This document shows, one piece after another, positions 1-12,281 of a DNA stretch of 64,000 nt; position 1 is the stretch's first letter, and every line of letters starts with the position of its first letter. The stretch is from positions 5,480,976 through 5,544,975 of the forward strand of contig CM038215.1 of assembly GCA_021442155.1 (NCBI GenBank). The letters run 5' to 3'. The DNA is from Cymbidium sinense (Eukaryota; Streptophyta; Magnoliopsida; Asparagales; Orchidaceae). Position numbers and translations under genes: made by a program. The notes beneath the pieces were generated by a model, which saw only the letters and a program-made list of their open reading frames with translations, was not told where the DNA came from and did not search any database.

Positions 1-350
1 AAATCTGAAACCCTAAATCCTAAACACTAAACCCTGAACCCTAAACTCTAAACCTACAACACTAAACCCTAAACCCTAAACCCTAAAACACCAAACCCTA
101 AACTAACCCTAAAACCTAAGCTAACCCTAAACCTTAAAAACCCTAAACACTAAAGCCAAAACACTAAACTCCTAAACTCTAAACTAATCCAAACCCTAAC
201 TAAAATATAAATCATAAAACCTAAACCCTAAAAGTCTAAACTTAATCTTAATCGTTTAAACCCTAAACTCTAAACCTTAAAACAAGCATAAAAAAAATAA
301 ATAAAATAAATAAACTTTAAAACTCTACAAACCTAAACCTAAGCCTAATA
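1..350 (+). repeat. Degenerate telomere-like CCCTAAA array
   Basis: Repeated CCCTAAA, CCTAAA and near variants, with no long perfect run. The C-rich strand is +. It grades into A-rich sequence near 290-320. It looks like decayed interstitial telomere-type satellite, not a chromosome end. Confidence 0.85.
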
Positions 351-695
351 TGGTGGGGAACCTTGGAGAACATCATCGACAGCTCGATCTAGATCGGTGG
401 AGGAAAAGATGGAGGCACTGATTATCGCTATGGTGGTGGGGGATTTAGAGGTGCTGATGGATATGGAGGTGGTGGCCAGAGCAGTGGTGATGGGAGCTGG
501 AGAAACTAAAGTATGGCTGATCCGATCTGCTACTTATGGATCAGTGTCCTTATAGTAGAGATAGTTCTAATATCAGGGTTTTGATTTCATATGATCATTT
601 TTTTCTATGTCTAACATTGTCTTAGAAAACTTGGTCTACTTGGTTGGTGAAATCAAAAAAAAGATGAAATGTTGAATATGAATTTGTTCTATTAA
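351..695 (+). pseudogene. GRP-derived module A (3' end of glycine-rich RNA-binding protein gene)
   Basis: This fragment resembles the last coding part and 3' UTR of a plant GRP (RRM plus glycine-rich tail). It starts in a broken version of the text that in better copies encodes NGQNLDGRNITINQAQSRS, the end of the RRM. A short Gly-rich GGT/GGA run follows, then GGGAGCTGGAGAAACTAA, which is a decayed form of the typical Gly-Asn-Trp-Arg-Asn stop. A shared 3' UTR ends near GAATTTGTTCT and an A run. The RRM core is absent, and most of the glycine-rich segment is deleted compared with the copy at 5914. It is not expected to encode protein. Confidence 0.75.
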
Positions 696-834
696 AAAAA
701 ATAAACTAAACTAAAACTAAATAAACTTAAAACTAAACCTAAAATAAAATAAAATAAAGCCTAAATAAAATTTGAATTAAACCATAAATTTAAATAAAGT
801 AAACTAAAAGCTAAACCTAAATCTAAAACCTAAA
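696..834 (+). repeat. AT-rich CCTAAA/AATAAA spacer between GRP modules A and B
   Basis: Low-complexity ACTAAA, AATAAA and CCTAAA sequence separates two partly identical GRP fragments. No gene is visible. Confidence 0.8.
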
Positions 835-1070
835 ATGGAGGTGGTGGTGATGGGAGCTGGAGAAACTAAAGTATGGCTGATCCGATCTGCTACTTATGGA
901 TCAGTGTCCTTATAGTAGAGATAGTTCTAGCTATCTAGGGTTTTGCTCTATGCGTGATCATTTTTTATCTATGTCATCGCTTGTGTCTTAGAAAACTTGG
1001 TCTCCTACTTGGTTGGTGAAATCAAAAAGATGAAATGTTGAATATGAATTTGTTCTCTGTTTAAAAAAAA
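835..1070 (+). pseudogene. GRP-derived module B, a local duplicate of module A
   Basis: Only the last glycine codons, the stop region and the 3' UTR of the GRP module are present. Bases 844-929 are identical to 484-569, an offset of exactly 360 bp, and include variants not seen in the other modules. The pair therefore arose by a local duplication. The copy ends with TTTGTTCTCTGTTT and an A run before telomere-like repeat resumes. It has no coding potential. Confidence 0.75.
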
Positions 1071-1960
1071 AACCTTAAACCCTAAACTAAAACATAAATT
1101 TTAAACTTAAAACCTAAACCCTAAACCATAAACCCTAAACACTAAACCTTAAATCCTAAACCCTAAACCTTAAGCCCGAATACCCTAAACCATAAACACT
1201 AAACTAAACCTAAACTAAAACCTAAACTAAAATTAAACCTAAAACTACAACCTAAACCAAACTAAACCCTAACCTTAAAATAAACCCTAAACTAAACCTA
1301 AACCCTTTAAACTTAAACCTAAACTCCTAAAATAAACTCCAAAAACTTAAAACTTAAACCAAAACTACCTAACCTAAATTTAAACCCTAAAAAACTTAAC
1401 TAAAAAACCCAAACTAAACCTAAACTTAAACCTAAAACCTAAACCTTAAATCGAAATTAAACCTAAACCTAAACTAAAAGTTAACTAAAACTAAACTAAA
1501 TTAAAATAACCTTAAACTTAAACCGAACTAACTTAACTTAAACTTAAATCCTTAATCCTAAACTTAAGTAAACTAAACCTAAACTTAAACCTATAATTTT
1601 AAACTAAAATCCTTAAACCTAAATCAAACCTAAACTAAACCAAACTAAACTTAAACCTAACTTAAATCTAAAACTTAACTTAAATATAAACCCTAACTAA
1701 ACTCTAATTTAAACTAAACCTAACCCTAAACTTAAACTTAAACCCAGATATACCCTAAACCTAAACCAAACTAACACAAACCTAAAACCTAAACTAAACC
1801 TAAACCCTAAACTTAAACCAACCTAAACCCTTACTATAAACTTAATACCTAACCTAAAACACCCTAAACCCTAACCTAAACCCTAAACAAACAAACCTTC
1901 CAAACCCTAAACCTAAATCCTAAGTTTAAACCCTAAAACCCAAAACCTAAACCTAAACTA
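1071..1960 (+). repeat. Mixed CCCTAAA/CCTAAA telomere-like array
   Basis: Heptamer CCCTAAA and hexamer CCTAAA units are intermixed with single-base variants such as CTTAAA and ACTAAA. No gene is visible on either strand. Confidence 0.85.
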
Positions 1961-2749
1961 AAATAAAAAATAAAATAAATAAGAAAACCTAAACCTAAAT
2001 ATATAAAATAATAAATATAAAAAAATGTTAAACTAAACCCTAAACCTAAAAGTAAAACTAAACCTAAAGCTAAAAAATAAGATAAATAAAAAAATAAAAC
2101 TATACTAAAATAAAATAAATAAAAACCTAAACTAAACTAAAATATAAAATAAACCTAAAACTAAAAAAAACTAAATAAAATAAAAGCTAAACTTAAAATA
2201 AATATAAATTAAACCTAAAATATAATTAAAAAAAAACCTAAACCTAAAATGTAAACCTACACTAAAAAAAAACTAAACCAAAAATAAAAATAAAATAAGC
2301 AAAATAAAATAAAGGAAAGCTAAAATTACCTAAAGTAAAATAAATAAAACCTGAACCTAAACCTAAAATAAATAAAACCTAAACCTAAACCTAAACTAAA
2401 TATTATAAAATAAACTAAAAATAAACCTAAACATAAACTAAAAAATAAAACATAAAAATAAACCTAAAATAAAAACCTAAAACCTAAACCTACAAAAATA
2501 AACTAAAAACCTACTCCAAAACCAAAAAATAAATAATAAAACCTAAACCTAAAAAATAAACTAAAAATAAACTTAAACCTAAAAAATAAATTAAAATAAA
2601 ACTAAACTAAAATAAAAAACCTACACTAAAATAAATAAACTTAAAGTAAATAAACTAAACTAAGTAAAAAATGATCCTAACTAAAAATAAAAAAATAAAA
2701 TAAACTAAAATAAATAAAAACTAAACTAAATAAACTAAACAAACCAAAA
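1961..2749 (+). repeat. AT-rich AATAAA/CCTAAA block
   Basis: Very A-rich AAATAAAATAAA text with interspersed CCTAAACCTAAA. It appears to be a further-decayed form of the same repeat and ends at the landmark at 2750. Confidence 0.8.
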
Positions 2750-2770
2750 CCTACTAATTTACTTAATTTT
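2750..2770 (+). repeat. Satellite landmark GTTTACTTAATTT (copy 1)
   Basis: CCTACTAATTTACTTAATTT stands out from the surrounding A-rich repeat and recurs at the end of other AT-rich blocks, just before a fresh CCCTAAA block. It marks the repeat-unit boundary. Confidence 0.7.
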
Positions 2771-3079
2771 AAAAAATTTTAAAAATAAATAAATAAATAA
2801 ATACCATAAACCCTAAACCCTAACCCTAAACCCTAAAAACCCTAAACCCTAAACCCTAAACCATAAACTCTAAATCCTTAACCCTAAACAACCCCAAACC
2901 ATCAATGCCTAAACCCTAAACCCAAACCCTAAACCCTAAACCTAAACACTAAGCCCTAAACCCTAAAACCATAAACCCTAAACCCTAAACCCTAAACTAA
3001 CCCTAAACCCAATGCTATCCCTAAACCCTAAAATCTAAAAACCCTAAACCCTAAAGCCTAAAAAACTAAACCTAACCCT
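2771..3079 (+). repeat. Telomere-like CCCTAAA block
   Basis: Better-conserved CCCTAAA units follow the landmark and lead into GRP module C. Confidence 0.85.
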
Positions 3080-3468
3080 ACTTGGATATGATGGTGGATA
3101 TGGAGGTGGTGGTTATGGAGGATCTGGAGGTGAAGGATCCGAAGTGCTAATGGATCCGGAGGTGCGGTGGATATGGAGATGGTGATGGAGGCATGAGAAA
3201 AGGCTAAACTGGTGGTGGTAGAGGGATGATTAGAGATATAATGGAGGATCTACTCATGAGGTGAGGGTCCGAAATTGAAGAAGTTAATCCGACCTTATGG
3301 GGTCTGTAGAGACAATTTGAGTTATCTAGGGTATTTGATCTACTCTATGTGTGCTCATTTTTTAGGTATGTCGTAACTTGTATCTTAGAAAACTTGGTTT
3401 GCTACTTGGTTGATGAAATTGAAAAGAAGAAATGTTGAATCTAAATTTCTTCTCTATTAAAAAAAAAT
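3080..3468 (+). pseudogene. GRP-derived module C
   Basis: The glycine-rich part resembles other copies (TATGGAGGTGGTGGTTATGGAGG near 3100). It then carries stop codons and frameshifts, for example around 3195-3215. The 3' UTR is shared: GTTATCTAGGGT near 3320, TTAGAAAACTTGGT near 3384 and GAAGAAATGTTGAATCT near 3426, followed by an A run. The 5' part encoding the RRM end is missing. Sequence between the glycine codons and the stop is more divergent than in modules D, E or J. Confidence 0.72.
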
Positions 3469-5584
3469 TTTAAACCCTAAACAAAAACCTAAACCCTAAA
3501 CCTTAAACCCTAAAAACCCTAAAAACTCTAAAACCTTAACCCTAAACCCTAAACCTTAAACCCTAAACTCTAAACCCTAAATCCTAAACTAACCTAAACC
3601 CTAAATCCTAAAGCCTAAACTAACCTAAATACTAAACCTGAAAGTAACCTAAGCCCTTAACCCTAAATCTTAAACCTTAAACTAACCTAAACCATAAACC
3701 CTAAATCCTAAATCCTAAACCCTAAAATAAAAAACCCTTAACCCTAAAATAAAACCCAAACATAAAATAAACATAAAAAACTAAAATAAAATAAAATAAA
3801 AAATAGATAATAACCTAAACCAATAAAATAAATCTAACAATAAAACCTAAAAATAAATAAAAAAATATAACATAAACCTAAAATAAATAAAATAAAATAA
3901 ACCTAAACCTAAGCTAATATAAACTAAACTAAAATAAAGAAAACCTAAACCTAAACTTAAAAAAAACTAAAGCTAAACCCTAAACTAAATAAAATAAAAT
4001 AAACTAAAAATAAACCTAAACCTAAACTTAAAAATAAAACATAAAAATAAACCTAAAATAAAAACCTAAAACCTCAACCCAAAAAAATAAAATAAAAACC
4101 TAAAAATAAACCTAAAAATAAAAAATAAACTAAACCTAAAAAATAAAATTTAAAAAATACCAAACTAAAAAAATAAGCATAAACCTACACATAATCCAAA
4201 AAAATATTAAAATAAAAAACCTAAACTAAAATAAATAAACTTAAACCTAAATAAAAATAAAAATAAAAACCTAAGTAAAAAAAATTAAGTAATATAAATG
4301 AAACTAAATAAAAATAAATTAAATAAACCTAAACTTACCAGCTTACCTAAACTTTTAAAAAAAATCCTTCCCAAAACCCTAAACTCTAATCCCAAACCCT
4401 AATCCCTAAAACTAACCCTAAACCCTAGACCATAAACCTACAACCCTAAACCTACTTTTCTAAACCCTAAACCCTAAACCCTAGAAAACCCTAAACACTA
4501 AACTTTAAAACCATAAACACTAAACACTAAACTAACCATAAACCCCTAATCCTAAACCTAAACCTAAACCCTAAACTAAACCTAAACTCTAACCTAAACT
4601 AAAACCCTAAACCCTAAACTTTAAACTGAAACCCTAAACCTTAAAGAAACCTAAACCTTAAACCCTAAAGGCACTAAACCCTGAGCTAACCCTAAACCCT
4701 AAACCTTAAAAACACTAACCCTAAAGCCTAAACACTAAACCTTAAACCCTAACATTAAACCATAAATGCTAAAAACCTAAATGTTAAAACCCTAAACCCT
4801 AAACCTTAAACTCTAAACCCTAAACCCTAAATCTTAAACCTTAAAAACCTAAAAAGCTAAAAATAAAATAAATGTAAAACCTAAACCTAAATATAATAAT
4901 AAAATAAAACAAAATAAAAGCCTAAACTAAAACATAGACCAATCCCTAATAAAAAAATAAAATAAAAAGTAAAAATAAAGTAAAATATAATAAATAAAAT
5001 CCTAAACTAAACTAAAAAATAAAATAAACCTAAGAATAAAAAACTTAAAAAAATTAATAAATGTAAAATAAAAATATAATAAACCTTAAATAAATTAGAA
5101 TAAAAACCTAAACCTAAAAAATAAACATAAAAATAAATAAAAAATAAAACCTAAACCTAAAATAAACATAAATTAAATAAAATAAAATAAACCTAAACAT
5201 AAATTAAAATAAATAAAACCTAAACCTAAACTTAAAACTTAAATAAACTTAGACTAAATAAAAAAAAAGAAACTAAAAATAAACCTAAACCTAAACTAAA
5301 AAATAAAGACTAAAAATAAACATAATCTAAAAACTTAAACCTAAAAAAGATAATAAAAACCTAAACCTAAACTTAAAAAATAAAAATAAAACTCAACTTA
5401 AAAATAAACTTAAACCTAAACATAAACCTAAGAAATAAACTAAAATAAAAAACCTATACTAAAATAATTAAACCTAAAATAAATAAACTAAAATGATTAA
5501 AATTAAAAAATAAACCTAAATAAAACTAGAAAATAAAGTAAACTAAAATAATTAAAAAATAATAATATACTAGATAAGCCTAAA
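3469..5584 (+). repeat. Two telomere-like/AT-rich cycles without a GRP module
   Basis: CCCTAAA-like text occupies roughly 3469-3730 and 4361-4845. Each stretch is followed by AATAAA/CCTAAA AT-rich text, about 3731-4360 and 4846-5584. A degenerate landmark, CTTACCAGCTTACCTAAA, lies near 4334-4352 at the end of the first AT-rich part. No gene is visible. Confidence 0.8.
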
Positions 5585-5606
5585 CCTACTAGTTTACTTA
5601 ATTTTT
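5585..5606 (+). repeat. Satellite landmark GTTTACTTAATTT (copy 2)
   Basis: CCTACTAGTTTACTTAATTT ends the AT-rich block and is followed by renewed CCCTAAA repeat. Confidence 0.75.
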
Positions 5607-5913
5607 TATTTTAAAATGAAAACCTTAAACCCTAAATCCTAAATCCTAACCCTAAACCCTAAAACCTAAATCTACAACCCTAAACCCTAAAGCCTAAACC
5701 CTAACCCTAAACATTAAATCCTGAAGACATAAAGACCAACACTTTAAACCCTAAACTCTAAACCTTAAACCTTAATCGCTAAACCTTAACCCTTAACCCT
5801 AAACCCTAAACCCTAAACCCCAAACCTTAAACCTAAACCTAAAGTAACTAAATAAATTATAAAATAAACCTAAACCCTATAACCTCTTAAACCTAAACCT
5901 AAACCCAAACCTT
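5607..5913 (+). repeat. Telomere-like block upstream of GRP module D
   Basis: CCCTAAA units and variants. It contains the conserved element at 5841-5858 and runs directly into the GRP fragment. Confidence 0.85.
5841..5858 (+). repeat. Conserved upstream box AAAGTAACTAAATAAATT
   Basis: This 18-base element recurs 69-74 bp upstream of five GRP modules (also at 12575, 14426, 16045 and 56178). It is a marker of co-amplification; a regulatory role is not shown. Confidence 0.7.
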
Positions 5914-6398
5914 AAGAGTGGACAGAACCTTAATGGCAGGAACATGACCATCAACCAGGATCAGTCTAGATCAGGCGATGGAGGAAAAGGTGGAGGTGGC
6001 GATTATCATAGTGGTGGTGGTGGATCTGGACGTGTTGGTGGATATGGAGGTGGTGGTCGGAGTAGTGGTGGTTATGGTGGTGGGAGGAGCGACGGAGGTT
6101 ACAGATGTTGTAGTGGTGGGTGGAGAGATCAGGGATATGATGGTGGATCCCGCTACTCGAGAGGCCAGGGTGGTTCTAATGGGAACTGGAGAAATTAAAG
6201 AACATCCACTCCGATCTACTCCTTATGGAACTAAGTTTTTGCAGTAAAGACGGTTCTATTTATCTAAGATTTTGGATTTTTATATGCATGCTCATTTTTG
6301 AACTATGTTGTTTCATGTGTCATAAAAAACATGGTGTGTTACTTGGATGATGAATTATAAAAGAAGAAATGTTGAATCTGAATTTATTCTCTGTTAAA
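5914..6398 (+). pseudogene. GRP-derived module D, best-preserved copy
   Basis: The reading frame is open from about 5914 to the TAA at 6196-6198. It begins with SGQNLNGRNMTINQDQSRSG, which matches the end of the RRM in plant glycine-rich RNA-binding proteins (usual form NGQxLDGRNITVNxAQSR). A tail of GGYGGGG, RSSGGYGGG and RSDGGY repeats follows, then GYDGGSRYSRGQGGSNGNWRN, the typical family C-terminus. An ATG at 5944 would give 84 residues, but it lies inside the old RRM end, and the RNP1/RNP2 motifs needed for RNA binding are missing. The 3' UTR of about 200 bp ends in an A run. No promoter is visible. It is best read as a 5'-truncated gene fragment within the satellite. Confidence 0.8.
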
Positions 6399-7430
6399 AA
6401 AAACCAAAAACCCTAAACCCTAAACTAAATCGTGAACCCTAAACTTAAAAATAAACTCTACACCTTAAACCCTAAAAACCCTAAACCTTAAACCCTAAAC
6501 CCTAAATCCTAAAACACTAAACCCTAAACCCTAAACCATAAAACCTAAACCCTAAATCCTAAACCCAAAACCCCAAACCATAAACTATAAACACTAAACC
6601 CCAAACCATAAACCCTAAACCATAAACTAACCCTAAACCATAAACCATAAACCCTAACTTTAAACCCTAAACCCTAAAAACCTAAAAGACTAAACCCAAA
6701 CTAAATAAAAATTAAAAATTAAGAAAATAAAAAGACTAAACCTAAACAAAAAATACAACAATATAAAACCTAAATTAAAATCTTAACCTAAACCTAAACC
6801 TAAGCCTAAACCTAAATATAAAATAAAATAAAAATAAAAACTAAACTAAAATTAAATAAATAAAGACCAAAACTTAAAAAAAAATTAACCTAAATAAAAT
6901 AAAAACTAAACATAAAACAAAAATAAAATAAACCTAATATAAAATAAAATAAAAAACAAAATAAAAACCTAAACATTAAAAATTAACATAAAAATAAAAC
7001 CTAAAAATAAATATAAAAGAAAATGTAAACCTTAAACTAAAAAAAACCTAAACCTCAAATAAATAAAATAAAATAAATCAAAACCTAAACTAAATTAAAT
7101 AAAACCTAAACCTAAATTTAAAATAAACTAAACTTATACCCTAAAATAAATAAGATAAAATAAACTAAACATAAACCTAAACCTAAACTAAAAAATAAAA
7201 TTGAAAAATTAACCTAGAATAAAGACATAAAACCTAAACTTAAACTTAAAAATAAAAAATAAAACCTAAACCTAAACAATAAAATAAAAATAAAAATAAA
7301 CTAAAAGATAAACATAAACCAAAACCTAAACCTAAAAAATAAACTAAAATAAATAAACTTAAAAAAAATAAACTAAACTAAATAATAATAAAAATAAACC
7401 CAAATAGAAAAAAATATATATAAACCTAAA
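6399..7430 (+). repeat. Telomere-like then AT-rich block
   Basis: CCCTAAA variants run to about 6700. AATAAA/CCTAAA AT-rich text then continues to the landmark at 7431. No gene is visible. Confidence 0.82.
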
Positions 7431-7450
7431 CCTATTGGTTTACCTAATTT
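7431..7450 (+). repeat. Satellite landmark (copy 3)
   Basis: CCTATTGGTTTACCTAATTT lies at the AT-rich to CCCTAAA boundary. Confidence 0.72.
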
Positions 7451-8449
7451 AAAAAAAAAAACCCTAAACCCTAAAGCCTAAACCTAAACCATAAATCCTA
7501 AACCCTAAACCCTAAACCCAAATACAAACTAAACTAAACCCTAAACCCTAAACTGCACTAAACTAAAACCATAGAGCCTAAACCCTAAAGGCCTAAACCC
7601 TAAACCTTAAACTAACCCTAAACTGCTAACCAATAAACCTAAACCCAAACACTAAACCTAAAACCAAATAAACTCTAAACACTAAACCCTAAACCCTAAA
7701 CCCTAACCGTAAACCCTAAAGCCTAAAACCATACACCCTAAACTCTAAAACCCTAAACCCTAAACCTTAAACCCTAAGCCCTAACCCTAAAAACCTAAAA
7801 ACCTAAAAACTTAAACCTAAACTAAATAAAATAAACAAGAAAGCCTAAACCTAAAAAAAAATTAAAATAAAATAAAAACATAAACTAAAACCTAAACCTA
7901 AACCACAAAAAAAAATTAAAAAAAATTAAAATAAGATAAATAAAAACATAAACTAAACTAAAAAATAAAATAAAACCAAGAATTATAAAATCTAAATAAA
8001 ATAAAACTATAATAAAATAAAATAAAAACTAAATAAAAATATAAACCTAAAAAATAAACCTAAAAATAAATAAAAAATAAAACCTAAAGCCTATATTAAA
8101 AAAATAAACAATAAAATAAATAAAATAAAATAAACCTAAAATAAATAACAACTAAACATAAACTTAAGATAAACTAAACTTAAACATAAACCTAAATTAA
8201 ATAAAATAAACTAAAAATAGAACTAAACCTAAACCTAAAAAAATAAAATAAAATCCTTAACCTAAACCTACAAATTAAAAATAAAACATAAACAAACAAA
8301 ATAAAATAAAAATAAAACTCGACTAAAGTAAACCTACCTAAGCTAAAAAACTAAAACTTAAAAATAGAGCTAAAATAAAAATCTAAAACCTAATCCTAAA
8401 AAAATAAAATAAAAACTAGAACCTAAACCTAAAAATAAAAAATAAAACT
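7451..8449 (+). repeat. Telomere-like block (to ~7800) then AT-rich block
   Basis: CCCTAAA-type units without a GRP module are followed by AATAAA/CCTAAA low-complexity sequence. No gene is visible. Confidence 0.8.
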
Positions 8450-9490
8450 AACTAAACCTAATAATAAACTAGCTAAATAATAATAACTAAAACTAATATT
8501 AAAACTCAAAAAACTAATAAAATAAAAAAAAACTAATAACAACTAACACTAAACTAATAAACTAATAATAAATTAAACTAAATAAAACTAATAACTAAGA
8601 TAATAATAATAAAAATAATTAACTAAACTAATAATAGACTAAATAATAAATAAAACCTAAATAATTAAACAAAACCTAATAATAATAAACAAACATAATA
8701 AACCAATAATAAAGTAATAAAACCAACTAACTAATAAAGTAACTAATAAAATAAAAATAAACTAAAACTAATAACTAAAAAAACTCTAAATATTAGTAAA
8801 AACTAATAACATTAAAACTAACTAAACTAATCTAATAATAATAATAATAAACTAAAAAATAAATAATTAAAACTAAACTAAACTAAACAATAAATTAAAT
8901 AAACTAATAAATAATAATTAACTAAATGAAAACTAACTAATAAAACTAATAATAATTAACTAATAATAATAAACTAATAATAACTAAACTAACTAAATAA
9001 ATAACTAATAACTAAACTAACTAAAACTAATAATAATAAAAATATTAATAATATTAATAATAATAATGATAGAAATAATAATAATAATAATAATAATAAA
9101 AATAAAAATAAAACTAAATAAGCTAAACACTAAACCCCAAAACCTAAATTAATAAAACTAATAATAGCAAACTAAACTAAAGTAAAATTACTAATAACTA
9201 AACTAATAAAACTAATAATAACTAAACAATAACTATAAAAAAATAAACTAAAAATAAAACTAAACAAAAACTGACTAATAACTAACTAATAAAACTTAAC
9301 AAACTAATAAATAATTACCTAAAAACCTAATAATAACTATTAAAATATTAAAACTAATAAGAAATAACCAATAACCAAAAACTAATAACTAATAAACTAA
9401 TAATAAACTAATAAACTAATAAACTAATAAACTAAACTAATAAAAAATATAACTAATAAACTAACTAACTAAACTAAATAATAATAATAA
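8450..9490 (+). repeat. TAA/CTAATAA-rich low-complexity domain
   Basis: About 1 kb is dominated by ACTAATAA, CTAAATAA and short (TAA)n or (AAT)n runs, for example near 9060-9100. The CC dinucleotide of CCTAAA is largely absent, so it differs from the flanking AT-rich blocks. No gene is visible. Confidence 0.8.
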
Positions 9491-11106
9491 ACAATAATAA
9501 TAACCTAAAATATAAACCTAAACTAAATCTTAAACCTAAACCTAAACCTAAAAATAAAATAAAATAAAAAATAAAAACTAATCTAAAATAAAATAAATAA
9601 AAACCTAAACTAAACCAAAAAAAAAAAAACCCTAAAAATAAAAACCTAAATAAAATAAAAACTAAATGTAAAATAAGAAATACCTAAAATAAAATAAAAT
9701 GTATACTAAATAAAACCTAAAATCACAAAAATTAACCTAAAAATAAATCCTAAAAAAACAAAACCTATTCCATAAACTAAAAAAACCTAAGCATAAAATA
9801 AACAAAATAAAATAAACCAAAAGCTAAACTAAAATAAACTAAAGTAAAATAAATAAACCCCAAAATAGACCCAAAATAAACCCACGAATAATAAACCTAA
9901 ATAAAATAAAAACTAAACATAAAATAAAAATAAAATAAACCTAAAATAAAATAAAATAAAAACCTAAAACTAAAAAACAAACCTAAAAATATATAAAAAA
10001 TTAATCCTAAACCATAAACTAAAAAAAAATCTAAATCTAAAATAAAAAGAATAATCCTAAACCTAAACTAAATAAAATAAAATAAAAACAAAAATAAACC
10101 TAAACCTAAACTAAAAAGTTAAACCTAAAATAAAAACCTAAAACCCCAACCTAAAACCTAAACCTAAACATAAAAATAAAAAATAAAATCTAAACCTAGA
10201 AAATAAAATAAAATTAAAACTAAATTGAAAAGTAAAACTAAACCTAAAAATAAAATAAAATAAAAATATATAAACTAAACTAAAATAAAATAAATAAAAA
10301 ATATACTATACTAAAAAAATAAAATAAGCCTAAAAATAAAAAACCTAAATAAATAAAACCTAAAAGTAAAATAAAAAAATACCTAAATAAATTAAAATAA
10401 AAACTAAATAAATCTTAAACCTAAAAAATAAACCTAAAAAAACTATTCCCTAAAGTAAAAATAACCTAAACATAAGATAAACAAAATAATATAAATCTAA
10501 ACCTAATCTTAAATAAACTAAACTAAAATAAATAAAACCCAAAATAGGCCAAAAATAATCGTAAGAATAAAAAACTTAAATAAAAAAAATTGTACCTAAC
10601 ATAAAAATAAAATAAACCTAGAATAAACCTAAAGGAAAATAAAACAAAAACTAAATAAAATCATAAACCTAAAAATAAAACCAAAAAAAATAAATAAAAA
10701 ATAAAACCTAAACCCTGAACTAAAAAAAAAACCTAAACCTATAATAAAAATGAAATAAACAAAATAAATAAACCTAAACCTAAACTAAAGAAAACTAAAC
10801 TAAAATAAAAACATAAAACCTAAACCTAAAAAAATAAAATAAAAACCTAAAACTAAATCTAAACATAAAAATTTAAAATAAAACCTAAACTTAAAAAATA
10901 AAATTAAAATAATACACAACTAAAAAATAAACCTAAACCTAAACCAAAACCCTAAAAATAAACTAAAATAAAAACCTGAATGAACAAAAATAAACTAAAC
11001 TAAATAAAAATTAAAAATAAACATAAATAAAAATAAAAAAAATAAAATAAACTAAAAAAAATAAAATAAACTAAAAAAAATTTAAAATAAACTAAATAAA
11101 CTTAAG
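9491..11106 (+). repeat. Long AT-rich AATAAA/CCTAAA block
   Basis: A-rich low-complexity sequence with CCTAAACCTAAA clusters. It ends at a landmark. No gene is visible. Confidence 0.8.
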
Positions 11107-11127
11107 CCTACCGGTTTACTTAATTTT
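11107..11127 (+). repeat. Satellite landmark (copy 4)
   Basis: CCTACCGGTTTACTTAATTT lies at the AT-rich to CCCTAAA boundary. Confidence 0.75.
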
Positions 11128-12065
11128 TTTTAAAAAAAAACCCTAAACCATAAAAACCCTAATCCCTAAAGCCAAAACACTAAACCATAAATCCTAAACC
11201 CGAAAACCCTAAACCCAAAAACCCTAAACCATAAACCCTAAACCCTAAATACTAAACCCTAAAAACCTAAAAACCTAAAAACCTAAACCTAAATTAAGTA
11301 AAACCTAAAAATAAAATATATAAAAAACCTAAACATAAATAAAATAAAAAAAATTAAATAAACTAAAAACCAAAACCAAAAACTAAAATTTAAAAAAAAT
11401 TAATAAAAATGCTAAAATAAAATAAGTCAAAAACCAAACTAAACTTGAAAATAAAATAAACATAAGAATAAAATACCTAAATAAAATAAAAACAAAACGT
11501 AAAATAAAAAGCAAATAAACCAAAAATAAAATAAAATAAAAACTAAATAAAAACCTAAGCCTAAAAAATTAAACCTAAAAATAAGTAAAAAAATAAAACC
11601 TAAATCCTCAACTAAAGAAAAAAACCTTAACCTAAAATAAAAATAAAATAAACCTAAACTTAAACTAAAAGAAACTAAACTAAAATAAATAAAACATAAA
11701 CCTAAACCTAAAATAAAGTAAATCAAAACCTAAACCTAAACTAAATAAAAGAAAATTAACTAAAAATAAACCTAAACCTAAACTAAAAAATAAAACCTAA
11801 AAATAAACCTAAATTAAAAACCTAAAATGTAATCCTAAAAAAATAAAATAAAAACCAAAATCTAATAAAAATAAACCTAATCCTAAAGAATAAGATAAAT
11901 AAAACTAAACTAAAAAAATAAACATAAACCTAAACCTAAACCTAAAAATAAACTAAAATAAAAAACCTAAACTAAAATTAATAAACATAAAATATGTAAA
12001 ATAAACTAAATAAAAATAAAAAATAAACCTAAATAAGAATATAAAATAAACTAAATAAACCTAAA
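11128..12065 (+). repeat. Short repeat cycle without GRP module
   Basis: A brief CCCTAAA block (to about 11290) is followed by about 770 bp of AATAAA/CCTAAA text, then the next landmark. Open frames on the minus strand here only read through the low-complexity repeat. Confidence 0.8.
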
Positions 12066-12085
12066 CCTACCAATTTACTAAATTT
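12066..12085 (+). repeat. Satellite landmark (copy 5)
   Basis: CCTACCAATTTACTAAATTT, a slightly diverged copy, again precedes CCCTAAA repeat. Confidence 0.7.
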
Positions 12086-12239
12086 AAAAAAAAACCTTAA
12101 ACGTTAAAGCTTAAACCCTAAACACTAAATCCTAAACCCTAATCCATAAAACTAACCTGAAACCTACAACCCTAAACCCTAAACCTTAAAAAACCCCAAA
12201 CCCTAAACCATAAGCTAACCTTAAACACTAAACCATAAA

Positions 12240-12281
12240 CCCTAAACCCTAAACCCTAAACCCTAAACCCTAAACCCTAAA
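12240..12281 (+). repeat. Six perfect CCCTAAA telomere-type units
   Basis: Six uninterrupted heptamers, 42 bp. The flanks are degenerate, so this is interstitial. Confidence 0.9.

Noticed and set aside
1..350. Window start as a true chromosome end (terminal telomere)
   Set aside because: The repeat is degenerate from base 1, the longest perfect CCCTAAA run is only six units and lies at 12.2 kb, and polarity reverses at 57.3 kb.
8450..9490. CRISPR-like repeated units
   Set aside because: No fixed-length spacers or conserved repeats; this is simple TAA-rich sequence in a plant nuclear context.
11439..11726. 95-residue Phe/Leu-rich ORF on the minus strand
   Set aside because: It is a read-through of AATAAA/CCTAAA low-complexity repeat, with no motif.
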